Positions 11,801-21,367 of a DNA stretch of 23,722 nt are shown in pieces. The DNA is taken from contig AZLU01000379.1 of assembly GCA_002224055.1 (NCBI GenBank), positions 1 through 23,722 on the forward strand, given 5' to 3'. Made by a program: the position numbers and the translations under genes. The first letter of the stretch is position 1, and each line of letters opens with the position of its first letter. The notes below the pieces were generated by a model, which had not been told where the DNA came from, searched no databases, and saw nothing but the letters and a program-made list of their open reading frames with translations. This DNA comes from Pezizomycotina sp. ARF18. Its lineage: Eukaryota > Ascomycota.

Positions 11801-12291
11801 GTACCCGAATATCCTTAGGAAGCTCGAACCTCTCCTTAGGAATCAAGGGCACAGGACGATCGATAACGCTTCCGGCTGCGTATCTCGGATGATCATGGCG
11901 CACGTCGATGCGGTCCCGCTGCAGGATGTCCTGAACGCTTTAATCGCCGTTCTCCCGCTCAAGGAGGACTTTGAGGAGAACGAGCCGATATAATGCTATG
12001 TTCAACCAGCTCTGTAAGTACACACTTCCCCTTTGAAATTTTTTTGTTTTCACACTCGTATATTCGTGCCTAACAATGCCCAAATTTCCAGACAAATCGC
12101 ACAACCAGACGGTCTTCTCGATGACACCTCAACTGCTACCAATCTTCAACTCCGTCCTCTCGGCTCCCGAAGACGACAGCCAGCTCCTGCCGGAGACTAA
12201 AGCACAAGTAATAGAGATATTGAGGTTTTTGCAGCAGAATGAGCCTGGTATCCTCGCGCAGTACCCTGTCCTGCAGGCTCATACAGCATAA
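8801..12291 (+). CDS. KAP123: Karyopherin KAP123 (importin subunit beta-4), reading frame broken four times
   Basis: Nuclear import receptor of the importin-beta superfamily. The family carries ribosomal proteins and histones H3/H4 through the nuclear pore in a Ran-dependent way. Exons are 8801-8846, 9001-12013 and 12092-12291, with GTAAGT donors. Hallmarks include EYYKKPESLVYCINVLGSHE and HSSARVISAIAKIDLP near the N-terminus, HEAT repeats throughout, an acidic loop at about 10796-10945 (ETDPEDDEDAED, then DDTDEDDWEELTAVTAIALE), KFQPGLPLK, LSDEDPETRSNASFAMGWLC, NASGCVSRMIMAHVD and VFSMTPQLLPIF at the C-terminus. The start ATG begins MEDPEFVKVLESAL, as in fungal orthologues. Frame breaks near 10002-10005, 10043-10046 and 11072-11076 each fit loss of one base; one near 11989-11992 fits loss of two. 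Together they account for about 1,087 aa, the usual size. The protein is otherwise conserved end to end, so consensus error is likelier than a pseudogene. The order of HEAT repeats and the acidic loop separate it from KAP121. Confidence 0.92.
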
Positions 12292-12765
12292 AAAAAATGT
12301 TAAAAGTTATATGCTTTTGTTGTTAGTTATTAGAAAAAAAGTAGAAGGCATCAAGATATACTTATATAAAAGTTGGCTACGATAAGGGAATCAATGGGAC
12401 ACCTTGTTTTTCGTTTGTTCACGATGTTAATAAAGTATTTTTTTTCCCTTTGTTATAACTATATGATCATGGCTGTAATGAACGTCGCATTTTAGCTTTT
12501 TCTTCCCTCCTTATGTTATATAAAAATATCATCCTTAGAATCTAGTTCAGTTTAAACGGTTAACTTCTATGTGTGATGAACGGGCTGTTGAAAAATTCCT
12601 AGAGCTGAATTGAGGTATACATTTTTGATTTATACAAGAATTCCCTACAAGAGGTATATATTCGTGAAGATTCTGTACAAATTAAGTAGCAAGAGGCATA
12701 AGCAGCAATACCGCTGCTGTTCATAAATAGTTGGTTGGTAAAGCTTCTATCTCAGCAAGTTGAAC
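12292..12765. other. Short intergenic gap between convergent KAP123 and MAK5
   Basis: The two genes converge with 474 nt between their stop codons. The gap is AT-rich and holds the 3' UTRs of both. No coding frame or structured RNA is apparent. The two transcripts could overlap at their 3' ends. Confidence 0.6.
12429..12434 (+). promoter_or_regulatory. Candidate polyadenylation signal AATAAA of KAP123
   Basis: AATAAA lies about 140 nt after the KAP123 stop codon and is followed by a T-rich stretch. Position and orientation fit a 3'-end signal, but fungal poly(A) signals are degenerate and the hexamer is common in AT-rich DNA. Confidence 0.35.
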
Positions 12766-15259
12766 TCACTCAAGCAGCTCCTCCAACCCCCACCCACCTT
12801 CCTCACCAAAGAACACATCGTGCTCCTTACCCTCCACGAGCCTCTGCGCCAAATTCTCCCGCCTCTCCCCGCCGTCAAATATAGCCTACTCCCCTTCCCA
12901 ACCTTCTTCTTAAGCTCCCCCTCAGCTGCGCCCTCATACCTGCCATCTCTTCCTTTGTCACAGCGCCCGCTTTCTTCCTCTTCTCTTTACCCCTCTGCCC
13001 TCCTTTCCCTTCTTTGCCACATTCGCAAATTCATCGGAGGAGTAATCAACCCCTAGCTCCTCCGCTGCCGTCTTCAACCATTCGTCTTCGAGCCTCTGGG
13101 CCGTCTGCACCAGCGCCGACGACGTTATACGCTGCGATAAATCCACCCTCGTCTTTAACCGCGATACGAGCGTGCGGTCTAATGGTATCGTCTTTAATTC
13201 CCTGTCTTTGTCAGACGTAGAAGAATGCTGAACGTGCACACGCGCGATGAGCCGGCGGACTCCCACGACTTCGTCGGGCGAGCACAGCAGCACGGAAACG
13301 CCGCGGTGCTCGGCGCGGGCGGTACGGCCGGAGCGGTGGACGTACGCGTCTGCGGCGCGGGGTACGTGGTAGTGTACTACCATCTCCACACTTTGATATC
13401 TAGACCGCGCGCTGCGACGTCGGTAGATATTAATATCGAGGGCCGATTGTTTTCTTTCTTGTTGTTGTTACTTTTGTTGTTTTTGTCGTTGCCGGATGCA
13501 GCGAACCGTTCGAGGGAGCGGAGGCGTGCTTTCTGTATCATTGAGGAATGTAGGGCTTGCGCCGGTAATTCTAGATTCGTGAGGAATGCGGTCAAGCGTC
13601 GGACGGTCGAGATGGAGTTTGTGAAGACGAGAGTCCGGAGGGGGAAACGGATGAGAAGGAAGTAGAGATACAGGTCCTAAGGAAATGTTAGTATTGATAG
13701 CATATATTTTAAAAAAAAAAAAAAAAAAAAAATTTCAGATCCTACCTTTTCCATATTTCCGCACTCGACAATGCCTTCTTTGAGATTTTCTGCCATCTGC
13801 GCTACTGGATTGACATCTATCATTTCGGGTGGTCCTCTCGGAACGGTAGCTTCTCGAGCAGGTACCCATGGTCTCTTTGCCACCCATAAGTCCGCTGCCG
13901 CTGCTTCCTCTAACCGAATGCTTGCGAGCTTCTGCTGAAGGTCACGACTGAACGTTGCGGAGAATACTAGCGTCTGGCGCTGCGTAGTGGGCTTCGCAAT
14001 CGGCATCTTCATCTTCATCGAGGCGTTCGTCCCCCTCGCGAGCAGATTCACGACGTCCTCCACTTCCTTGAAGTGGCCGTCTTGCAGCACTCTGTCCGCT
14101 CGTCGATGACAAGGAAGCGGACCTTCCTGAACCAATCCACGAAGCCTTTTCCGGAGCTTAGGACCTCCAAGCCGTCGGGCGTTGCTACGACGATATCCGC
14201 GCCGCCAAACTGCGTTAGCTGCCTGCACTGCTTCTGCAGAGATAGACCTCCCGTAAGCGATACGTTCGTGGCGGCGACGCCAGCGAAGAATTGTTCGTCA
14301 GGTCGGTGATATGGCGTCGAAATCTGGTGCGCCAGCTCCCTAGTCGGTGAGATTATGAGCGCCGTTGGCGGGTGCGAGAACGTCGCCTCTTCGGAAGTAG
14401 TTTTTATTCCTTTATCTTCGCGTCCTCCCCGTCTAGATTGCTTTGCTGAGCCGCCGAAGCCAGCCAATGCTCGAAAATGGGTATCGCGAACGCTAGCGTC
14501 TTTCCGGAACCCGTGGACGCCTTTCCGATTACGTCGTGACCATCAATGATATGAGGGATGGCGGCGGACTGGATTTTCGTCGGTGCTTTGAAAGAGAGCT
14601 TCGCGAGGGAGCGCATCGTGGCGTCAGAGAGGTTTAAAGATTCCCAAAGCGGGGAACTCGGAACGTCATCGTCGACGATATCTTCTGGCAGGATGTTGAA
14701 CTGGTTCGAGGGAGCAGCACCGTTTGGTTTGGAAGAATTGGTCCCTTTTGAACCTTTTTTCTCTTTCTTTGTTTCTTCTTCCCTTTCTTTTCTTTGCATT
14801 GGCAGCTTCATTTCCTCCGCAGCTTCAACTTCCCCTTCGTCATCGCCAAATCCATCCATTCTTCGTAGACTTCTTCTTCACACCGCTTGCAATGACGTCT
14901 TCGTCTGCAGCATCGTGAACCTGGTTCAGAATAATGTATTAGCTATTTATAATATAAACCCGTTAAAAATAATGTAATGCCTACAAACCCTAAACTCCAC
15001 TAAACCGCCATCATTCCTTAGGACCTCTACGTCGTCTACTTCCTCAAGCCCCATAAAACCTTCGACGTCGTCCAGCCGGTCCGGCAGCGTTACTTCCTTC
15101 CACTGCAGCGAGTCGAGGCGGACCTGCTTCCGGGTAGAACCTTGGCTTTAGTTGCTGAAGAAGAGCCATTGCGCTGCTTGTGCTTCGTCTTCTGCTTCGC
15201 GCTTTTTATGCGCTTCGAGGGGCGATCGGATTCCGTTGGGTTCTGCCGTTGGAGGTCAT
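12766..15259 (-). CDS. MAK5: DEAD-box ATP-dependent RNA helicase MAK5 (DDX24 type), frame broken repeatedly
   Basis: Nucleolar RNA helicase of 60S ribosomal subunit assembly. The minus-strand exons are 15259-14989, 14920-13746 and 13676-12766; the introns are 14988-14921 and 13745-13677, the second with a TACTAAC branch site at 13693-13687. An N-terminal Lys-rich segment precedes the MAK5-typical [20 protein letters not shown]. The helicase motifs follow in order: Q motif (WESLNL, then [10 protein letters not shown]), motif I ASTGSGKT, motif Ia [15 protein letters not shown], motif II region, motif III SAT, LVFTNS, motif [12 protein letters not shown] and motif [10 protein letters not shown]. 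The C-terminus (SRLYLTAG, then [19 protein letters not shown]) is also MAK5-like. At least eight single-base losses interrupt the frame, near 15244, 15124, 14428, 14164-14180 (three), 14099, 13393, 12969, 12916 and 12860, and one shift near 14860 fits a two-base loss. Many fall in G or A runs. They account for about 789 aa, the normal size. The start at 15259 gives MTSNG and is probable, not proven. Confidence 0.9.
13711..13732. repeat. Poly(A) tract (poly-T on the sense strand) in MAK5 intron 2
   Basis: A run of 22 A on the plus strand is a T run in the MAK5 transcript, upstream of the TACTAAC branch site and the TTAG acceptor. It may work as a polypyrimidine tract or simply be an expanded homopolymer. 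Confidence 0.85.
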
Positions 15260-16511
15260 TGTGAGAATGGAGTTGGAGGTTGTGCTACGAGAAGGGATGT
15301 TCTAAAGGCAAAAAATCTCTGTTTGGGCGGCCGAAAAAGAAAAAAAAAATGTGCTGCAAGTTACGTAGAAAACAATGCTTGGCAGGGACTCCATTTTAAT
15401 CGGAGATACTTTAATCCGCGTTCAAGCTTCACTTTAACGAAATGCATTCGTAAAGATAGATGATGCCTTTGCGTCTCGAGAGGACAATATTATATGATAA
15501 TTTAATTTAAATGGGCATTCGGAAATATTGGTTTTACGAAATTTAAAGACTAATATTACTTGATAAACTTTTAAGGACTATTTATAGGCTAAAAATACAT
15601 GAAAGCAAGGGGGAGAGAGAAAGCTAGTAGTGTCATTGTGAGTAAAATAGAAAACTTGAAAAGGGCACGCTGTATAGCCAAATCACGGAGCCTATCAGGT
15701 CGCTTATGACTTGGAATCTTGGCTTGATTGGTTCTATCAAATCATCCCGGAGCCGACATTTTAGTAACGACGCTCATAAAGATTTAGATGAGATTTTGAA
15801 GAACATCAACCGAAAGCAAAGGGAACCAATTGAACCTTTGATCTCGTTAAAAAAATTTGCCTGAGAGCGTCGGGCGCGTCCATGCGTCTTGCTACTGCAA
15901 GCAAAGCAGGTCCATTCAAGATGTCGTTCGAGAAATCGAGATCAGCCTTGTGTATGAAGAAAGGAAGTTAACAAAAGCCATCAAAGGAATAAAAACGGTG
16001 GAAGCTCAACAAGAAACAAATCCGAAAACGACGAAAAGGAAACAAAGGGAAAAGCGTAAAACACGCCAAAATAAAGGGGTGCAAATATGTATAAAATAAA
16101 TATAAAATGTAAAACCGCTCTCCTTGATCTCGAATACTAGTGATATATATATGAAAACAGGAATGAATAAACAGTATCTAACGTTAGCGCAGTTCATTAT
16201 ATATAGAGAAGTTTAAGAAGAGAGTACAAAAAAAAAGAATTACGTCTCCATCATTCTCCTCCACCTCTTGTAGTGTTTTGGACCATTAAGCTCGTAGATG
16301 TGGCCTGGAGTAATATATACTCGTGGGTTCTAGAACGGTACGTCGTCGCCGTATTTGATAATGGGAAACTGATAACATGAATTGAAGGTTGAAAAACCGT
16401 TGAATTGCCGCGTGTAACCCTCGTTCTCCACATAGTCAGTCACCCTTCCCTTCTCGGAAATATTAAGTTATGTAAGCGATGAAAGAATGAATAATTATTG
16501 CTTGAAGAAAC
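15260..16511. other. Intergenic between MAK5 and SPF30 (both minus strand)
   Basis: This holds the MAK5 promoter and the SPF30 3' region. Open frames at 15857-16099 (plus, Lys-rich) and 16251-16433 (minus) have no recognisable domain and lack codon or splice support, so I do not call them genes. The DNA is AT-rich with no tandem repeats or structured RNA that I could detect. Confidence 0.5.
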
Positions 16512-17564
16512 TTAATCCTCATTTCCTTCTCCCTGTTGGTAAATATGTCGTTCTCTCGCTACGTCTTTGCGCATCGGCTGGCCAGAGCCCGTGAAGCCGA
16601 CTACATAAAAGAAGTTAGGACTGTATTCTTCCGTCAAAAACGGTAGAAGAGATAGAATGGTTGGTCATTGAAAGTATACGTGCCTCGTCCGTGGACCCCT
16701 TCTGGGACCCTAAACATACTACTTTCGCCAATTTTCTTGGCTTTCCCAACTCTCGAGGTTTTGACGCCCTTCGCTGCAAAGTCTGCCCACTTCCTCTTGC
16801 TCTGGTCAAGCTCCTGAGAAAATTTGGACTGCTTCTTTGGTTTCTTCTTCTCGGTGTTCCCATCAAGCGGCATTGCTGGCTTAGCCTCGTTCTGTTTATG
16901 AAGAGCGTTAGGATTCAACGTCGGGCCTGCGATATGACAGCCGACGATACCGGTGCCGGGCGCCGCTGGCCGTCGCCGGAGAACCAGGCGGCGGCGGTGA
17001 AGTCCGCGCCTTCTTGTTGGCGTGAACATTCTGGATCGGTTTAATATCCTTCGATGACAGGTTTCAGTGGTACCGTAGCTTGTATAGGTGACGATGTACA
17101 CGGGATTTTTAGTAGAACCTGTGATGCTCGTTATCCTCGCGGGATAGAACGAGTTGTCCCCGGACACCCACCGCGCTTGCACTGAATCCCCGACATTATA
17201 GGTGATCTGTGGCGCGGACGGTGCCTCGGTGGTTGATGTTGTTGCGGGTGCGCCGTTTGCGGGTCGCTTCTTCGACGCGTTTTCGGTCGGGGTGTTGCGG
17301 TTTTCGCGGGTGGCTTCGAAGTTCCGAGCTGTTCCTCTGTCGCCGAGATCATGGCTTTTAGCTCCTCTTGGAGAGCCAAAAGCTCTGCGTTGTCGGGCGA
17401 GCTCTTGAGCACATCTTGAATCGAGTCGAGCTATAAGGAAGGGGAAAATAAGTTGAGATAAGAAGAACTAGAAAAGATAAAAGGATAGAAAGTGTTGCGG
17501 ATGTGTCAATACGACCAGAATCTTACCTGCTGGTACAACTCTTCAAATCATCCTCTAAACCCAT
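16512..17564 (-). CDS. SPF30: Tudor-domain splicing factor SPF30 (SMNDC1 homologue), two frame breaks
   Basis: Spliceosome assembly factor of the SMN-related family, whose Tudor domain binds symmetrically dimethylated arginine on Sm proteins and which helps the tri-snRNP join. The minus-strand exons are 17564-17527, 17430-16684 and 16600-16512. The N-terminus begins MGLEDDLK and continues in exon 2 with LDSIQDVLKSSPDNAELLAL, a helical segment typical of the family. The Tudor domain is YNVGDSVQARWVSGDNSFYP, then ITSITGSTKNPVYIVTYTSY. A basic C-terminal region follows (KKKPKKQSKFSQELDQSKRK, WADF, SMFRVPEGVHGR) and the end is VGFTGSGQPMRKDVARERHI then YQQGEGNED, closely family-like. One base is missing near 17541 (AAGGAG read as AAGAG) and one near 17060. 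Corrected length is about 291 aa, normal for the family. Intron 17526-17431 is GT-AG; the second intron has a GC donor. Confidence 0.88.
16601..16683 (-). other. Candidate GC-AG intron in SPF30
   Basis: The exon ends with codons for GVHGR plus one base, and the next exon resumes with VGFTGSG in the matching phase. The only junction that gives this uninterrupted, family-typical protein uses donor GCACGT and acceptor TGTAG, with branch site CCTAAC before the acceptor. A GT dinucleotide four bases into the intron would shift the frame. All other introns placed in this window use GT. Confidence 0.65.
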
Positions 17565-17693
17565 CGCTGCTTGTTGTGTTAGGTAATGAAGATACCCTGA
17601 TTGCTCCTGTTTGATATATCGAACCAAGTGTTCGGAATGACGATGGAATGATATTAAGCGGGAGAATGTTGATGATTGTTAGATCAAGGTTTC

Positions 17694-17728
<35 letters not shown>

Positions 17729-18237
17729 CAATTTTTTCCTCTTAAAGTTCAAGGGGAATTCTTAAGAGAAGGAGAATTTAGATTTCCGTGGGAAGTCAAT
17801 CTTGAAAATTTCTTGGCGATCAGGACGGATGACTAAGCGAATACCACCTCAGAGGCTCGACCTCTACGTCACCGCTCTCATTATCACTATCTATCACTTA
17901 CTAGACCCAAAAAAAACTCAATTTCAGGAGTAGACCTCTTCTCAATGATTGAGGTCTCCTTCGACACTCAGCTCACAATGGTAACTGACATGATAGGGTC
18001 CTATATATCTATATACCAAGCCGAGAGCTTCCAGAAAGGGAATATAGCAATAGCACAATGATTGCCTTCGATTTTTACATTTTTGAAGCTAATTTATGAT
18101 ACAAGCTTCAGATTTTAAAAGGTTTCTATCCAAAGCTGCTTTCTTTTGATTTACACTGGGAATTCCTCCATAAGGCAACGGGCGAAACAACCGACTCTCC
18201 CGAAACAATCATCTTCTAGGGTGCTACAAAGCCGCCA
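17565..18237. other. Upstream region of SPF30, with a 29-nt poly(T) tract
   Basis: No coding frame is supported. The region should hold the SPF30 promoter at its left end. A run of 29 T at 17700-17728 is the longest homopolymer in the window. The sequence after about 17840 is AT-rich without recognised motifs. Confidence 0.5.
17700..17728. repeat. Poly(T) tract, 29 nt
   Basis: An uninterrupted T run about 135 nt upstream of the SPF30 start codon (on the SPF30 strand it is poly(A)). Poly(dA:dT) tracts exclude nucleosomes in fungal promoters, so a promoter role is possible but not shown. Confidence 0.85.
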
Positions 18238-18549
18238 ATGACGATTCATAGGATTGTGTCAGGTCGATCTGGCTTCAGGAAGCGTCTAACTATTTGTGTG
18301 GAAGCTGGCGCCAAGAGACCTTTGGATGAGATTGAATTGTTCCGCTTGCGTGCTTACTACTGCCTCCAGTCTTGCCGTGGCATCACGGGATACAGCCCAT
18401 TCCTAATAATCAGGATGTCACGTTCAAGCATGACCCGATAAAAAACGAGACTTTCGGTCGAAGTATAAAAATAAACGGAACACCTTATCAGAAAGCACTA
18501 CGTCATACGATACACGATCATAATCCCAATGCCCAGCCCGTCCAGGTAT
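18238..18549 (+). CDS. Doubtful hypothetical exon(s)
   Basis: I do not recognise the product. Two overlapping frames look mildly protein-like: 18238-18441, with PLDEIELFRLRAYYCLQSCR and GITGYSPF, and the next frame over from about 18400, with NQDVTFKHDP, NETFGRSIKINGTPYQKALR and HDHNPNAQPVQ. A consensus GTATGT donor follows directly at 18547. A single missing base near 18400-18410 would join the two. GITGYSPF recalls the end of some Ty3/gypsy integrases, but the rest does not, so that resemblance is weak. It may be a real gene fragment, a decayed element or chance. Confidence 0.25.
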
Positions 18550-18599
18550 GTTACCTTCATGTGAGGGAACAAATTCCCCCAGATGTATCGTGAATCCTG

Positions 18600-21250
18600 A
18601 GATTAAAAACTCGAAATCATATGATAACGCGCGACGGAGCTAAGGGAACAAGTGAAGGTATTTCCGTGCCTCCTGACCCAATTGGTTCAGAAATATCCCG
18701 TTCTGAATGAGAATGTTATTCCGATGCTAGTAGGATTACTGTAGTCCATGGGGGTCCAGAATATCGGAGGAATAATAAAAAGAGTCATAAGTTACTTTAC
18801 GGTAAGTAAAGTTTCGAAAGACGATCCCCCGTTAAAAAAGCTGCATGGCTTTTTTTCCCCACCCCACTCGAACCTGATGCACTGAGACGAATCTGCACCG
18901 TTTTCGGGCAACTGATCCGGGGCCAGCTAATAAAAATCCCTGCCAGAGATTTCTTTGTCACTAGCTCACTAGCAAAATTGCTGCGGTCCGGATTGAAACA
19001 AAAAAGGTTGCTGAGTGTGCTACATTGGTACACCCTAATTTACCCACGGCTTATCCCGAGTAGCCGTTATAAGATCGAAGAGGGGATAGATTCTCGGCGC
19101 TTCTCGAATATAACGATTTTGCATTTGTAATCAATATCTTAGACACCGCCCTTTTCAGGAAAGGCTAAACGGTCATACTACAAGGGAGAAAACTGAAAGA
19201 ATATTTGTTAGTCGTCGAGTCGTGTAGTAAGAATAAAGCAACAGTATCATTTGAGTGGTTTTTTTTTTTCCTTTTTTTCTTTTTTTACGGTTCAGGAAAT
19301 ACTCTTTCCCGATTCGGGTTTTGTTATTCCGGTCGAGTTTGAAATATTGAATATAGAGGGACGGCTAATCTTGCCTCTCTTATCCTAACTTGGCGCTTTT
19401 TTCTAAGTATCTTTTGCATCTTTTATTCATTTAACCGCGCGTTATTTACCAGCAATCGCTACTACAAGCCGATCATACCGGCCGTGCTGGTAATGTTGAT
19501 ACAAACATGTGGTGTTCTCTACAAGCTCATGTCTTGCTAGTACATTTACCAATGACGATATGTTGGTACAAACATGTATTGTTGCCACTATCATGTAATG
19601 TTTGAGAGAGACATGTGATGTGGATACAAACATGTAATGTTGTGTGAACATGTAATGTTGATATGTCATTGCATGTTGCTATCGTCATGTAATGAATATA
19701 TATTCAAAAACAAAATTTTGTAGCCTTCTTTTTTTTACATACGGTTCAGGAAATGTCGGACATCACATCACCAAAAGGATAATTATTGGATTCTGTCTCT
19801 AACTTATGATCTTGGTCTCCAAGTATCATTTAAATACACAGTTTAAATACACAATCAGTAACTGTCATTCCATAAGAATAAGATCATTATTGCCAGCAGG
19901 CAGAGCATAAGGTTGACTCATACATAATAAAGCAAATAAATCATTGAGAAAAGAGCAAAGAACAACACAATCACCAAAGGTTTTGTTTTGGGTATATGAG
20001 GCTCTGCGTTTGGTGTCTCCTATCTACGGGAACCAGTCTTTCCCAATTTATTTCCTATTTCCGGTAGGATTTAGAGTACCTCGGTTAATCTTGCCTCTGT
20101 TTTCGAACGCACCCCTTATCAGAGTCCAGACTGAACCTTGCTTGTTCTTACCGGGGAAACTTGAACAAGAATACGTATTAATCCTACAAGGGACTGGTAA
20201 AGCCGTTAAACCTTTCCCTTACTATTCCTGTATCTGTATCCAAGTAATCGCCAGTGGCCAATAAATCAATTCGCAAGATACCATTCGAATCCGTTTAATT
20301 CCCACAAGGGATATAAGTTATTTCATTATGGCACTGCGCATGCTATCATTGTCAATCATACGGAAAGAGTACAATAGAATCAATCGTAATATCCCTAACG
20401 GCATAGTCGCCAGCCTTTTATATACTTACTTGATTTATACTTAAGTTTATTATTAGGTCAGTCCATACGAAGAAACAAAAAGAAAAGAAGAGGGAGGATT
20501 TCGACAGCTTAGGCTTCCAGCTTTCTGCAGGAGTTATGGAGGATTTGCAGAAGGTCCGTCATAACTGTTCGTAGCGCCGGTGCCGACAAAGATGAGCTGA
20601 AGGTTCCTCCGAGCCACATGTTTGCGAGCAGGATGGTCATCATCCGAGGACTGCTCTCAATACTTTGAGCTCATAAGTTCGTCGCTTGCAGAAAAACCAT
20701 CAGATAATGAGGGCAGGGTAAGAGAGGAAGGTTATGAAAAGAGCGGGAAAAAAGGTAAGAATGGCGTATAAAGTTGGGAGCTGGATGTAATTATAGCTCG
20801 TTGAGTTTTAACCCCTCGACTTGCTGTAGAGCTTATCTAGAAGCGGCGTGCTCATGTTAGCTGGCCCTGTGAGAACAGCCTTGCGGCTCAGAGTATTCAC
20901 ACTCCTACTCCTCTTAAGGTTTTGCCATGGAGTCGGGTATTCTATTTTATCGGCGTTCAGGTGCCTTTTCCATGGCAGCTTCCCTTTCTGGCGGGTAAAA
21001 AAGGCGCCGATAGTCTGACGTCGGCCTAACTTTGGGGTGACATAGGGTACCAGGGTTTAGCGTCTGGATTGACAGGACCAGAACCAGGGTGTTCACATCT
21101 CATAAACTCGCGGCGGACGGTCTGTCTTTGACCTTTTGCTCGAGAACAGTGAGGTTATTCTCGGCAGATCGACATATATGGCCTTCCAAGTAGAAGTATT
21201 GCTAAGGCGTGCTTCGCAGGGAAGAGGTTCGATGGGTCGCCTATTTCCCA
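18600..21250. other. Gene-poor DNA with degenerate repeats
   Basis: No gene is supported. Open frames at 18797-19033 (-), 19944-20264 (+) and 21136-21351 (+) have no domain. A 44-residue minus-strand frame at 20509-20643 reads as plausible protein (LLANMWLGGTF, then LQILHNSCRKLEA) but has no support beyond that. A minisatellite-like block lies at 19501-19694. A 13-nt identity (TAATCTTGCCTCT at 19366 and 20086) sits within two loosely similar 60-80 nt stretches and hints at old dispersed repeats. Confidence 0.45.
19501..19694. repeat. Degenerate minisatellite based on ACAAACATGT and CATGTAATGTT
   Basis: ACAAACATGT occurs exactly at 19501, 19568 and 19626. CATGTAATGTT occurs exactly at 19592, 19631 and 19649, and a shortened CATGTAATG at 19686. 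Variants such as CATGTGATGTGG and CATGTATTGTTG fill the gaps. The minus strand is open across most of it (19442-19669) with recurring QHYMF/KHYMI units, so the block may derive from a repeat-containing coding sequence, but no intact gene is visible. Confidence 0.65.
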
Positions 21251-21367
21251 TTCATAAGACTTTGTTAACTTTAAGTTTTAAATCGTATCCAAAATTCTTC
21301 CCCCATTCAAATGATAATATTTTGATCCTTATGATCGAACGCCTACTTTGAAGCAAGAACCCAAGCT

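Noticed and set aside
8801-12291. Assignment as importin beta-3/KAP121 (IPO5)
   Set aside because: The N-terminus (MEDPEFVKVLES, YYKKPESL) and the acidic loop followed by ELTAVTAIALEKE match KAP123/importin-4 better.
13225-13665. Plus-strand frame of 146 codons
   Set aside because: It is antisense to the helicase C-terminal domain of MAK5 (motifs V and VI) and has no domain of its own.
8801-15259. KAP123 and MAK5 as pseudogenes
   Set aside because: There are no nonsense codons beyond those caused by single-base shifts and no loss of conserved residues; lesions cluster in homopolymers. Consensus error is more likely, though not proven.
15857-16099. Lys-rich 80-codon plus-strand frame
   Set aside because: Low-complexity composition, no domain, and no start context or splice signals that set it apart.
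18340-18410. Ty3/gypsy integrase remnant suggested by GITGYSPF
   Set aside because: Only one short motif resembles an integrase C-terminal region; no reverse transcriptase, RNase H or LTR was seen nearby.
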